64,000 nt of DNA from the NCBI RefSeq assembly GCF_001542405.1, contig NZ_LNCD01000042.1, positions 62,001 to 126,000 of the forward strand, in the 5' to 3' direction. Below the pieces are notes generated by a model that was given only the letters and a program-made list of their open reading frames with translations, had not been told where the DNA came from and ran no database searches. A program made the translations under genes and the position numbers. Of the stretch, positions 20,673 through 28,526 are shown one piece after another; positions within the stretch are counted from its first letter, which is position 1, and each line of letters opens with the position of its first letter. The DNA comes from Rhizobium altiplani. Lineage in GTDB: Bacteria > Pseudomonadota > Alphaproteobacteria > Rhizobiales > Rhizobiaceae.

Positions 20673-20870
20673 TCAGTGTGTCGCTGCGCGCTTTCTGGAG
20701 GCGGCAAGGATGTAGTCGTCGGCAATATCGGCGATTGCCATTGCGATTTCCGTCGATGAAAAGCCGTCGAGTTTGTCGCCCTGGATGATCAGATAGACGG
20801 CTTGCTCGATCTTCTCCCTGCAGGCGGAAAGCCTGTCAGCGTGACTGATTACTATAGGACGTAGTTCCAT
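20673..20870 (-). CDS. Small hypothetical protein
   Basis: This 65-aa protein (MELRPIVISHADRLSACREK...) is predicted mostly helical with no membrane segment. The start at 20870 has GGAGAGG upstream; a longer form from 20912 has no ribosome site. It is not assigned to a family. Confidence 0.5.
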   Translation of the reverse strand: MELRPIVISHADRLSACREKIEQAVYLIIQGDKLDGFSSTEIAMAIADIADDYILAASRKRAATH

Positions 20871-21325
20871 TGCCCTCTCCGGTCGTTCTTGATCTGTGTT
20901 GAATGCTGACATTGGTTAAGCGGTGCACCTGTTGACAACCGAGACGCTGTCGAAGACGCCCACCCATCGCTCAGTTCAGCGAAATGGCTTTGCCACCAAT
21001 CATCTCCGCTGGAGCGATCGGCGATCGAAGCTTCAACTTAACCGTGCCTCGACCATAGTCGCAAAAGTTCAAAGCGGCTCGTGAAATCGACGTGACACGA
21101 CCATAAATTGAATCGCCAAAAATATGTACCGCCCAGGGTCAGTGTTGTGCTGCATCAATACTGTTGCTGGACCGCTTTGACCTTGGTCGCATTTGCGCAA
21201 CAGGGATAAATTCGCAACGGCGGTCGAAAAATTTGGGCGATCAGCAATTAGCTTCTTGAAATAATTTACTCTCGGTTGTATTTTTTCAGAGTTCAAAGAT
21301 AATGCCAGTCTGACACGAGGAAACG
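20871..21325. other. Gene-free upstream region of the YcaO/TfuA cluster
   Basis: No convincing gene is seen. The last 130 bases are clearly AT-richer than the surroundings and end at the XRE start, so this stretch probably holds the promoter and operators of the 21.3-25.7 kb operon. A 75-codon minus-strand frame inside it lacks a ribosome site and looks accidental. Confidence 0.5.
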
Positions 21326-21778
21326 GTGAGCGCTATGAAGGCCAAGACTCCAAACGCCATTGATGCCTATGTGGGCGAGCGTGTCAGGTTGAGGCGGAAG
21401 CTACTTGGCATGAGCCAGGTTAGCCTTTCAGAGTCGCTTGGGATTACGTTTCAACAGCTCCAGAAATACGAAAAAGGTGTCAATCGCATAGGTGCGAGCC
21501 GGCTGCAGCGGATTGCGGAGGTCCTTGGCGTGCCTATTGGCTTCTTTTTCGATGAAGAGGGGGCGCATACGGCAGGTCTGCAGTTGAGCGCTGAGACCGA
21601 TGAAGTTGCGCATTTCATCGCCTCGAAGGAGGGGTTGGCGCTAACGCGCGCCTTTATCGCGATCGAAGATCCGAACATTCGTAGAAAGCTGTTGGCGCTT
21701 GCAAGGAGCCTTGGCTCCTCGCAGTCGGTCACGGATTCGCATGAGGGCTGGGAACGCGCGGACGAAACACGAGGATAG
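21326..21778 (+). CDS. XRE-family regulator leading the YcaO/TfuA operon
   Basis: This 150-aa protein begins at GTG 21326 (CGAGGAAAC upstream) or ATG 21335. It has an HTH at about residues 18-75 (RRKLLGMSQVSLSESLGITF and QKYEKGVNRIGASRLQRIAE). It is a close paralogue of the gene at 11558. Its stop lies 3 bp before the SARP gene, so the two are co-transcribed and probably both control the peptide genes downstream. Confidence 0.88.
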   Translation: MSAMKAKTPNAIDAYVGERVRLRRKLLGMSQVSLSESLGITFQQLQKYEKGVNRIGASRLQRIAEVLGVPIGFFFDEEGAHTAGLQLSAETDEVAHFIASKEGLALTRAFIAIEDPNIRRKLLALARSLGSSQSVTDSHEGWERADETRG

Positions 21779-21781
21779 GCG

Positions 21782-23617
21782 GTGCTGCACCTCCAGACAT
21801 TTGGCGAACTGCGGCTGACAGATGAAGCGGGCAATGCAGTCGGCTATCCCGCCAAGGCACTGTTGACGATGGCGTATCTCTTCACGTGCAAGGGTCATGC
21901 GCTCACACGCCAGGAGGTGGCTTCGTTTCTGTGGTCGGATGCCGAAGCCGATCAGGCCGGTCTCAATCTGCGAAAGCTGATTTCCCGTATTCGACAAATC
22001 GATGACAGCGTTGCCGCGCCACTTCGGATCACCTCGGCCTCCGTCGAACTGCGGGCGGAACTCCTGACCGTTGATATTGAAATACTCGATGAGGCAAAAT
22101 CGCCGATGGACAGGCTGAAAGCGAGTAGCGATCTGCTTCAGCGTGAATTCGTCGGCAATGTTCGCTCAGCCAGCAAGGCGGTGGACAACTGGATCGCGCG
22201 GGAGCAGCGAAGCCATAGGGCCAAGTTGCGCCAGACGCTCCTCGATGCGGGCTCGGCTGCTCAGTGTGCCGACGATTATCGCGCCGTGTCGGGCGCTGCT
22301 TTACAGCTCCTGGAACAGGACCCGGCCGATGAGCAGATCCGGGCGATCCTGCGCGGGCTGCCGGGAGTAGCCGACCCGGACGTACTGCCTCGGGGCGAAC
22401 GCCAAGCGAGAAGCTATTTCGTGTCGGCAGAGGCGCAGAATGGGACCACTCCTGAGGCGGAGCTTCGGGTCGCTTCGAGCCTGCCGCGGCTGGTTCTGCT
22501 TCCGCCAACTTCCCAGGGTAACGTCGTTGGTCTGTCGCTTGCCGCCGCGCTGATCGAAGATGTGACGATCGAGCTTTGCGGCCTCCGAAACATTTCCATC
22601 GTTGCGCCTCACACTGCGGAGCAAATCCGTCGTGACTCTGACAAGGCGGCCATGATTGCCCGCCACTCGATCTCCTATCTTCTCGATACACGATTTTCGG
22701 GCGAAGGCCTCTATGCGCAACTGGTCTATTTCCCGACGGACGAAATCATCTGGGCCGTGCGATTTCCAATGACCGCGGCGACGCTGCCAACCCAGCGACG
22801 GCTCATGGCCCAGCACTTGTCATTATCCGTCGTGGATGAACTTGCCAGGAATGAGGAAGCCCGGCTTAGCCTGGAGGCGAACCCGCAGGCGTATCACTCC
22901 TACCTTGTCGGCGCGAGCCTGATGGGCAAGCTGACCTTGCCGCACATTCGCAGGGCGAGAGCGGCCTTCAAGGAGGCGTTGAAATACAATAAGGATTTTT
23001 CACCGGCGTTTACCGGCCTGGCGCGGACTTACACCAGCGAATGGCTGGTGACGGCGCAGGGTAACGAGGAGCTCTTGGGCCTTGCTGAACAGAGTGCGTT
23101 GAAAGCCATCGAGCGGGACGAAGCTTTCGCCGGCGGCTATCGCGAACTCGGCGTAACAAAACTCTATCTCGGCGACGTCGATCAGAGCGTGGCGGCGCTC
23201 AGCCACGCGGAAGAGTTGAGCCCTCATTTCGCCGACGTGATCTATAGCCACGCCGACACACTGGTTCATGCCTCGCGTCCCAAGGAGGCATTGGCCAAGA
23301 TCGAGAAGGCGATCTCGCTCAATCCCATTTCGCCTGACAGCTATCTTTGGTGTGCCGCAGGCGCGAGCTACTTCCTCGAGCGCTACAACGACGCCATTGC
23401 CTATGTGGAAGCCATGAAGGACAAGGAGCCGGCTTACCGCATTGCTGCTGCGAGTTGTGCAATGATTGGCGATCGCAGGCGGGCCCAGTTTTATCGGCAG
23501 CGTGCGCAAGCGCTCAACCCGGTCTTCGACCTGGAAAAATGGCTTTCTGTCATTCCGTTCAAGGAACAATGGCAGAAGGATCTCTACAGAGAAGGCCTTT
23601 TGAAAGCTGGATTTTGA
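21782..23617 (+). CDS. SARP/BTAD-type transcriptional regulator with TPR domain
   Basis: This 611-aa protein starts at GTG. Residues 1-95 are an OmpR-like winged helix (LHLQTFGELRLTDEAGNAVG, then ALTRQEVASFLWSDAEADQA...LRKLISRIRQ). A bacterial transcriptional-activator helical domain covers about 100-200. The middle (240-360) resembles the nucleotide-free LVLLPP..FSGE linker of CadC/adenylate-cyclase-like regulators. TPR-like repeats fill 375-605. SARP-like activators often control specialised-metabolite clusters. It sits 20 bp ahead of the small peptide gene, so it is likely the cluster's own activator. The signal it senses is unknown. Confidence 0.85.
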   Translation: MLHLQTFGELRLTDEAGNAVGYPAKALLTMAYLFTCKGHALTRQEVASFLWSDAEADQAGLNLRKLISRIRQIDDSVAAPLRITSASVELRAELLTVDIEILDEAKSPMDRLKASSDLLQREFVGNVRSASKAVDNWIAREQRSHRAKLRQTLLDAGSAAQCADDYRAVSGAALQLLEQDPADEQIRAILRGLPGVADPDVLPRGERQARSYFVSAEAQNGTTPEAELRVASSLPRLVLLPPTSQGNVVGLSLAAALIEDVTIELCGLRNISIVAPHTAEQIRRDSDKAAMIARHSISYLLDTRFSGEGLYAQLVYFPTDEIIWAVRFPMTAATLPTQRRLMAQHLSLSVVDELARNEEARLSLEANPQAYHSYLVGASLMGKLTLPHIRRARAAFKEALKYNKDFSPAFTGLARTYTSEWLVTAQGNEELLGLAEQSALKAIERDEAFAGGYRELGVTKLYLGDVDQSVAALSHAEELSPHFADVIYSHADTLVHASRPKEALAKIEKAISLNPISPDSYLWCAAGASYFLERYNDAIAYVEAMKDKEPAYRIAAASCAMIGDRRRAQFYRQRAQALNPVFDLEKWLSVIPFKEQWQKDLYREGLLKAGF

Positions 23618-23637
23618 CACCAACGAAAGGAAACGTC

Positions 23638-23859
23638 ATGTCAAGGGCAGTAGTATTCGGCATTGCAGGCGATGCGAAACTTTGGATTGCCGACCTCGAT
23701 GCGGGGACCGTCAAGCCACTCGATGGAGCAACCGGTGATCTGGCGAAGGTCGCGGATCTGCGTAAGGCAGGTGCCTCCGTCGTCAAGAAGGTGGATTTTG
23801 CAATTGCGGTTTCTTCGGCGAAAGCGGCGTTCTCCGGTCACGTCGAGCCGAACCCCTGA
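23638..23859 (+). CDS. 73-aa small protein, candidate precursor or partner of the YcaO/TfuA pair
   Basis: A good ribosome site (GAAAGGAAA) precedes the ATG. The protein starts MSRAVVFGIAGDAKLWIADL and ends DFAIAVSSAKAAFSGHVEPNP-like, with no Cys, no signal peptide and no recognisable domain. Its place immediately before a YcaO gene is where RiPP precursors sit. The stop TGA overlaps the apparent YcaO start by 4 nt. It could be the substrate of backbone thioamidation, a leader-binding partner, or a stand-alone protein. It has few Ser/Thr and no Cys core, so azoline formation is unlikely. Confidence 0.6.
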   Translation: MSRAVVFGIAGDAKLWIADLDAGTVKPLDGATGDLAKVADLRKAGASVVKKVDFAIAVSSAKAAFSGHVEPNP

Positions 23860-25037
23860 CCAACATCAAGCTGGCCGCCTATTGCGACCGCACGGTTCCA
23901 CCCTCTGAGACGCTGGCCCGAACCGCGCCACTACTCGCGGACTTTGGCATAACACGCGTGGCGCGCCACACCGGCCTGGACAACATCGGCATCCCGGTGT
24001 GGTGCGCTTATGTCCCCAATGGGCGTTCGATCGCGATCGCCCAAGGCAAGGGTCTGACCGACGACGATGCCAAGGCTTCGGCCGTTATGGAAGCGCTTGA
24101 GCGCGTCGTTGCCAACAGGCCGGCCATTGCAACGCTTTGCGCCTCGGCGAACGATCTGCGGGAGGAGGGATTCTCTTTTGATACGCTTGCTTGCCTGATT
24201 GGTCGGCATGAGGACGACATTCGGCTCGACGAACAGATTGACTGGGCGCTTGGCAAGGATCTCCTGACCGATCGGGACGTGTATGTTCCCTTTGAGGCGG
24301 CACTTCTGGACCGCACCCGCCGCAATCGCTTCTGGATGTCTTCCGATGGTCTTGCCTCCGGCAATACGATGGAAGAAGCCACCCTGCACGGACTGCTTGA
24401 GCGTGTCGAACGCGACGCATTTTGCCTCTGGCAGGTTGGCGCCGTTGAGGATCGGCTTTCGCGCTGCATTGATCCGGCAAGCTTCGAAGATCCATGGCTC
24501 GATCACCTCGTTCGAAAGATCGAGGCGGCCGGTCTTGTCGTTCGCCTGTTCGATATGACAAGCGATATAGCTGTGCCCTGCTTCACGACCGTCCTCGGGC
24601 CCGCGGAGCGGCGGGGCGGCACTATTCGCTTTGTCGAGGTGACGGGAGGAAGCGGTGCGCATCCCTCCCCTGTCCGCGCGGCCATTCGGGCCATAACGGA
24701 AGCCGTTCAGTCGAGGATAACGTACATCAGCGGCGCCCGCGACGACCTGTCGCCGGACGAGTTTCAAAGGCCTGTGCCTGCGGAGACCTTGCATGCCCTC
24801 GATGCCATCCCAGTCGCCTGGAGCGCTGCTGCGCGGTGCGATGACAAACCCCACCTCAACAGGATCCTCGATGCCTTGCGGGAGCGACAGATCGCGCCAG
24901 TGATAGCGTTACCACTCAGCGACCCCGCCTTCCCCTTCCATGTCGTCAAAGTCTTCGTTCCAGGCCTCGAAAACCCCGAGGGCGCGCGGGCGCGTCGCTT
25001 TGGCGCCCGCGCGATCGCAAAGGCGCTGTTTTCATGA
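23856..25037 (+). CDS. YcaO-family ATP-dependent cyclodehydratase/thioamidation protein
   Basis: YcaO enzymes phosphorylate a peptide amide, allowing azoline or, with TfuA, thioamide formation. ATP-site motifs are visible: SAVMEALERV (75-84), EATLHGLLERVERDA (174-187), and GAHPSPVRAAIRAITEAVQSR with GARDD after it (about 265-297). There is no C-terminal PxPxP, unlike azoline-forming members. Family homology (PPSETLARTAPLLADFGITRV, GLDNIGIPV) extends upstream of the first GTG at 23958, and the frame has no ATG/GTG/TTG there. CTG at 23856, overlapping the small-protein stop as CTGA, is the best start. A -1 frameshift at C-CCC-TGA is the alternative. Confidence 0.88.
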   Translation: MTNIKLAAYCDRTVPPSETLARTAPLLADFGITRVARHTGLDNIGIPVWCAYVPNGRSIAIAQGKGLTDDDAKASAVMEALERVVANRPAIATLCASANDLREEGFSFDTLACLIGRHEDDIRLDEQIDWALGKDLLTDRDVYVPFEAALLDRTRRNRFWMSSDGLASGNTMEEATLHGLLERVERDAFCLWQVGAVEDRLSRCIDPASFEDPWLDHLVRKIEAAGLVVRLFDMTSDIAVPCFTTVLGPAERRGGTIRFVEVTGGSGAHPSPVRAAIRAITEAVQSRITYISGARDDLSPDEFQRPVPAETLHALDAIPVAWSAAARCDDKPHLNRILDALRERQIAPVIALPLSDPAFPFHVVKVFVPGLENPEGARARRFGARAIAKALFS

Positions 25038-25729
25038 AAGTCATCTTTGTTGGGCCGAGTCTCCCGGACGCAGCGACGCTGGCAGGAGATGGGGTCACCG
25101 TATATCCGCCCGCCGTTCAAGGTGACGTGTTGGCCGCAGTGCGGAGAGGCGCGCGTGTCATCGGCATCGTCGATGGCGGTTTCGAATACACCGCGCCTGT
25201 CTGGCACAAGGAGATCCTTTTTGCGCTCTCACGGCAGGTCCGTGTGTTCGGTGGTGCAAGCATGGGGGCGCTTCGGGCGGCGGAATGTAAAGTCTTCGGA
25301 ATGGTTGGCGTTGGTCGCATCTATGGCGAATATGCCTCGGGAGTGACGGTTGACGACGCCGATGTGGCGCTGCTGCATGGACCCATGGAACTCGCATATC
25401 GCGCGTTGACCGTGCCGCTGGTGAATGTCAGGTCGACACTCGATAAGCTGGAGGGCCGGCAGATGCTGACGCCGGAACTTCGCGTAGCGCTCGAAGTCGC
25501 TGCGGGCGATTTGTTCTTCAAGGAGCGGACTTGGAGCACGATTGTGGCAAATGCGGATGTTTCCGCCGATCGGCAGGAACTCCTGTCGTTGCTGCGATCG
25601 AACGAGGTCGATCAGAAACGGGCGGACGCTCTCGCTCTGCTGGACGCTGTCCAAGTGGCCGACGATGACCGCTCGAGCCCGGCTGAGTTGGCGTGGCAAT
25701 TCAACGAGACCTTTGTCCGCTCGGAATAG
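25034..25729 (+). CDS. TfuA-like protein, partner of YcaO
   Basis: This 231-aa protein overlaps the YcaO stop by 4 nt (ATGA). It has the TfuA core: MKVIFVGPSL at the N-terminus, GIVDGGFE near 44-51, and the strongly conserved GGASMGALRAAE at 73-84, then GVGRIYGEYASG. TfuA proteins act with YcaO in peptide backbone thioamidation in archaea and actinobacteria, and the name comes from rhizobial trifolitoxin production. The YcaO-TfuA pair here, without a dehydrogenase or azoline partner, points to thioamide chemistry. Confidence 0.9.
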   Translation: MKVIFVGPSLPDAATLAGDGVTVYPPAVQGDVLAAVRRGARVIGIVDGGFEYTAPVWHKEILFALSRQVRVFGGASMGALRAAECKVFGMVGVGRIYGEYASGVTVDDADVALLHGPMELAYRALTVPLVNVRSTLDKLEGRQMLTPELRVALEVAAGDLFFKERTWSTIVANADVSADRQELLSLLRSNEVDQKRADALALLDAVQVADDDRSSPAELAWQFNETFVRSE

Positions 25730-25842
25730 CCGTAATTTGGAAACTGTCTCCTGTAATGCAACGATAAAGTGTGTCACGGGTTTTTCACGGGCCTTTGGCA
25801 CGCACAACGAATATTCTCCCAATGGTTCGAGGGAGAACAGAT

Positions 25843-26094
25843 ATGAGTGCAGCATCGGCAAACGGATCGGTGATATTAGACGGCAGTGAGCGATCTTCTG
25901 AGGACGTGGAAGAGCTCGTCGCACTGGCGCGTATGATCGCCTACGCGAAATATGCCGCTGAAGATGCCGATCTGGTGGGGGCTATTGACTACCTTGGCAT
26001 GGCGCTGAATGAGGTTCTGCGTGAAATTGGGGACGGTCCGCATGAGGGCCTGGCGGACGTGATGGCGTCCAAAGCGGCGACATGCCTGAATTGA
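25843..26094 (+). CDS. 83-aa hypothetical protein after TfuA
   Basis: Start ATG at 25843 with GGGAGAA upstream. The protein is acidic and helical (VEELVALARMIAYAKYAAEDADL then YLGMALNEVLREIGD), without signal peptide or membrane segment. It lies 113 bp after tfuA on the same strand and may have its own promoter. No family is recognised. It could belong to the peptide cluster. Confidence 0.6.
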   Translation: MSAASANGSVILDGSERSSEDVEELVALARMIAYAKYAAEDADLVGAIDYLGMALNEVLREIGDGPHEGLADVMASKAATCLN

Positions 26095-26142
26095 CATGAA
26101 TTGAGGGGACGGTGGGGATGGGGCCGGCGCGTTGCGTCGGCC

Positions 26143-26589
26143 CTATTTCAATTTCTTGGAATAGACGCAGAGCTTTTCGGAGTGTTCATAGTCGTTGCTC
26201 TTGTAGTACTCCGCAACGCCGCCCGTGCTGCGCGAGACGAGCCAAACGTGGACATAGCCCATTGCGCGCGCGTCCTCCTCCAATGTGTGCAGGAGGCGGG
26301 AGCCGATCCCGGCGCGCTGGTAGCGTGGTCTTATCGCTATTTCCGCGACGTGGATCCCGCGTCCCATGACAGAGGTGTGCGGCAGGCCGAAGGCGAAGCC
26401 AACGGGTCGTTCGGCATCGAACGCGGCCACCGCCAGGCACATCGGCGTCGTTGTCAGTTCGTCTATGCGTGAGACTGCGTTCTGAAGGCACCACTCCTCG
26501 TGCCAGGGCGGCCTCGCATAGGCTTCAACGATGATGTCAGCATTGAGGAGTGCTTCATCCCGGGTCACGCGTCTATAAATTATCGGCAT
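26143..26589 (-). CDS. GNAT-family N-acetyltransferase
   Basis: This 148-aa protein has the GNAT acetyl-CoA motif RYQRAGIGSRLLHTLEEDA (the R.x.x.G.G/A loop) after the strand HVAEIAIRP, and a C-terminal YYKSNDYEHSE stretch typical of the fold's last strands. The acceptor is unknown. It is a single gene on the minus strand. Confidence 0.88.
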   Translation of the reverse strand: MPIIYRRVTRDEALLNADIIVEAYARPPWHEEWCLQNAVSRIDELTTTPMCLAVAAFDAERPVGFAFGLPHTSVMGRGIHVAEIAIRPRYQRAGIGSRLLHTLEEDARAMGYVHVWLVSRSTGGVAEYYKSNDYEHSEKLCVYSKKLK

Positions 26590-26771
26590 TCATACACTGT
26601 CGCCATCACCGCGCACGACACGCTTCATGGCGCCTTCCTGTTCACTCCACCCCAGAGCGTTAAAGCACAGGCCAAACAACCCGTGTTGTGACTTCATCGT
26701 GACACGCGTTTTGCGCGAACCCCAGGGCGACCTGCAAGCCAGCGCTTTGTGACGGGTCCTGCCCGGCACAG

Positions 26772-26805
26772 AAAGGCGCTTCGTGAAAGACTGAGCGCCT
26801 TTTTC
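26772..26805 (+). terminator. Orphan intrinsic terminator
   Basis: AAAGGCGCT at 26772-26780 pairs with AGCGCCTTT at 26793-26801 and is followed by TTCCTTTT, a good rho-independent terminator on the + strand. No + strand protein gene lies ahead of it back to 26094, so it may end a small RNA starting somewhere in 26590-26770. Confidence 0.7.
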
Positions 26806-26868
26806 CTTTTGACATTTGCTGTTGCTCGCCCGAAACAGCGTATGATGTGGCGCGAGGAGAAACCGCAG

Positions 26869-27015
26869 ATGAACGATAATGTCATTCAATTCCGTCGACG
26901 AAAGCCGCCCCGGCCACCCCGGCCAGGCCTTCGCAAGCTCGCAATCGCCGCAGCAATTCTTGCGCTGTTCGCTGTTGCGTGGGGGTATTTCACCCTGTTC
27001 AGCCCGCCGGCCTGA
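26869..27015 (+). CDS. 48-aa single-span membrane protein
   Basis: GAGGAGA precedes the ATG at good spacing. The protein starts MNDNVIQFRRRKPPRPPRPG, a basic, Pro-rich cytoplasmic start, and has one membrane span (KLAIAAAILALFAVAWGYF). Proteins of this shape recur in Rhizobiaceae. Function unknown. Confidence 0.7.
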   Translation: MNDNVIQFRRRKPPRPPRPGLRKLAIAAAILALFAVAWGYFTLFSPPA

Positions 27016-27244
27016 CATCGCGTCGCGCTGGTGCGGGTTGGCGTTTGACGCTGGCAGCACAAGAACATGGCCTGATGTCCAGGCCGCATCGTTCGGCAAA
27101 ACTCTCTCATCCAGGCATTTTATCTGAGGCAAGGCGCGCTACTCTTTTGAATGGAGTGGTGCGCAAAACTCGTGCGGGCCGCATAGTTTCGCCCGAAGTG
27201 CCTTGTCATGAGAACCGCACATATCGCGGAAGCGAGAGATTCCA

Positions 27245-27712
27245 ATGAAATTGCCCGTAATTGACAATATCGATCGAAAGATTCTCCGATTGCTCCAGAG
27301 CGAGGGTGATCTCAGCCACGCCGCGCTGGCCGATCGGGTCGGAGCATCGAGCGCGTCGTGCTGGCGCCGCATCAAGGCGCTGGAGGCGGCGGGCATGTTG
27401 GGGCGGACTGTCAGGCTCGTGAGCCCCGAAGCCGTTGGTCGTGGGCTGACCGTATTCTGTCAGGTGCGAATGAAGACGCATGATCCGGCTGCAAGAGATG
27501 ATTTCGAGCGCTTCGCAGAGAGCCATGAAGAAGTACTGGAATGCTATTCGATGTCTGGTGATTGGGACTATCTGTTGCGCGTAGCCGTTGCCGATGTCCA
27601 GGACTACGAGCGTCTCCTCATGCAGGGTATTCTGACGCACCACGCAGTGGCGACATCGTCGTCGCATTTCGCCTTGAAGCGGGTGAAGTACTCCACTTCG
27701 GTTCCAGTCTGA
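27245..27712 (+). CDS. Lrp/AsnC-family transcriptional regulator
   Basis: This 155-aa regulator has an N-terminal winged helix (DNIDRKILRLLQSEGDLSHA and VGASSASCWRRIKALEAAG) and a C-terminal RAM/AsnC ligand domain (ECYSMSGDWDYLLRVAVAD). It stands alone, so no local target is evident. The ligand is usually an amino acid. Confidence 0.9.
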   Translation: MKLPVIDNIDRKILRLLQSEGDLSHAALADRVGASSASCWRRIKALEAAGMLGRTVRLVSPEAVGRGLTVFCQVRMKTHDPAARDDFERFAESHEEVLECYSMSGDWDYLLRVAVADVQDYERLLMQGILTHHAVATSSSHFALKRVKYSTSVPV

Positions 27713-27770
27713 GCCCGTCGCTTGTCTCTGGTTACTCCGGCGAGGCCTGTTGTTCGCCTCAGCGATGTTC

Positions 27771-27804
27771 GGACCTTGGTCCTAGAAGGGCCGGACTAAC
27801 GTCC
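27771..27804. promoter_or_regulatory. Paired GGAC-N4-GTCC dyads upstream of Gly/Asn-rich gene
   Basis: GGACCTTGGTCC at 27771-27782 and GGACTAACGTCC at 27793-27804 are two inverted repeats of the same form, 22 bp apart centre to centre (two helical turns). AAAGGTCTGA follows at 27819. The same arrangement is found upstream of the second Gly/Asn-rich gene at 30687-30744. They are likely binding sites for the nearby NarL-type response regulator (inference). Confidence 0.55.
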
Positions 27805-28001
27805 GGTGATGATCAAGGAAAGGTCTGATGTCAACGATTGCGAATTGACGGTCGGGTCGACCCGTGGGCAAAATTGCGAAGGGCTTGAGCGGCTAGCATT
27901 TGTGATGCCGCGCGGTTTTTCTGCGCCCCCGCGAGAGTTGATTGACAGCGACGGCTGGCTGGACCACGACCAGGAAGACCATGGAATGCAAGGGAATGGT
28001 G

Positions 28002-28526
28002 ATGCTCTCACGACGTAGTTTTGTTGTGGCTCTATGCTCGATGTCAATCGGTCTGTCGCTCGCGGCAATGCCGTTCAAGGTCGCGGTTTCGGGCGGCTCG
28101 TTCAAGCTCAGTCTCCAGACTGCCGAGGCCGCCAAAGGCGGCAACGGTAATGGCAACGGCGGAGGCAATGGCGGCAACGGCAACGGCGGAGGCAATAGCG
28201 GCGGTGGCGGCAACGGTGGCGGAAATGGCAACGGTGGCGGAAATGGCGGTGGCAATGGTAACGGGAATGGCGGGGGAAACGGCAACGGCGGGGGGAATGG
28301 TAACGGGAGCAGCGGCGGCAAGTCCAATGGTAGCGCCACGACCGGAACAGGCTCGACGGGTGATGTTGATGTGGACAACTCGTCAATGGAGGTTCGTCAC
28401 CGCGACGGCATGAGCGAATTCATCCGGAACGGCCGTTACATCATGAAGGACGCGCGTGGACGCACGATCGTCAATCGGCGGGCAACCTCAGCAGATGAGG
28501 CGCGCCTTGAATCCTTCATTCACTGA
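28002..28526 (+). CDS. Secreted Gly/Asn-rich repeat protein
   Basis: About 174 aa: a signal peptide ([20 protein letters not shown]), then from [13 protein letters not shown] a long Gly/Asn tract of roughly 60 residues, then a conserved-looking C-terminal part ([20 protein letters not shown]...[12 protein letters not shown]). In-frame ATGs at 27981 and 27996 are also possible. The Gly/Asn tract is probably flexible or self-associating, as in surface matrix proteins. The reading frame overlaps the convergent response-regulator stop by 7 nt. It shares its signal-to-repeat junction and promoter plan with the gene at 30907. Confidence 0.75.
   Translation: MLSRRSFVVALCSMSIGLSLAAMPFKVAVSGGSFKLSLQTAEAAKGGNGNGNGGGNGGNGNGGGNSGGGGNGGGNGNGGGNGGGNGNGNGGGNGNGGGNGNGSSGGKSNGSATTGTGSTGDVDVDNSSMEVRHRDGMSEFIRNGRYIMKDARGRTIVNRRATSADEARLESFIH

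Noticed and set aside
21069..21296. 75-codon minus-strand frame in the region upstream of the XRE/SARP operon
   Set aside because: No ribosome site, unremarkable composition and no recognisable family; it fills the probable promoter region of the opposite strand.
27853..27864. CGGGTCGACCCG palindrome upstream of the first Gly/Asn-rich gene as a third operator
   Set aside because: It does not share the GGAC-N4-GTCC form and has no counterpart in the second promoter; GC-rich palindromes of this size occur by chance.
27893..28378. Pro/Leu-rich minus-strand frame opposite the Gly/Asn-rich gene
   Set aside because: Its PLPPP repeats are just the complement of the GGN codons; there is no ribosome site or signal sequence.
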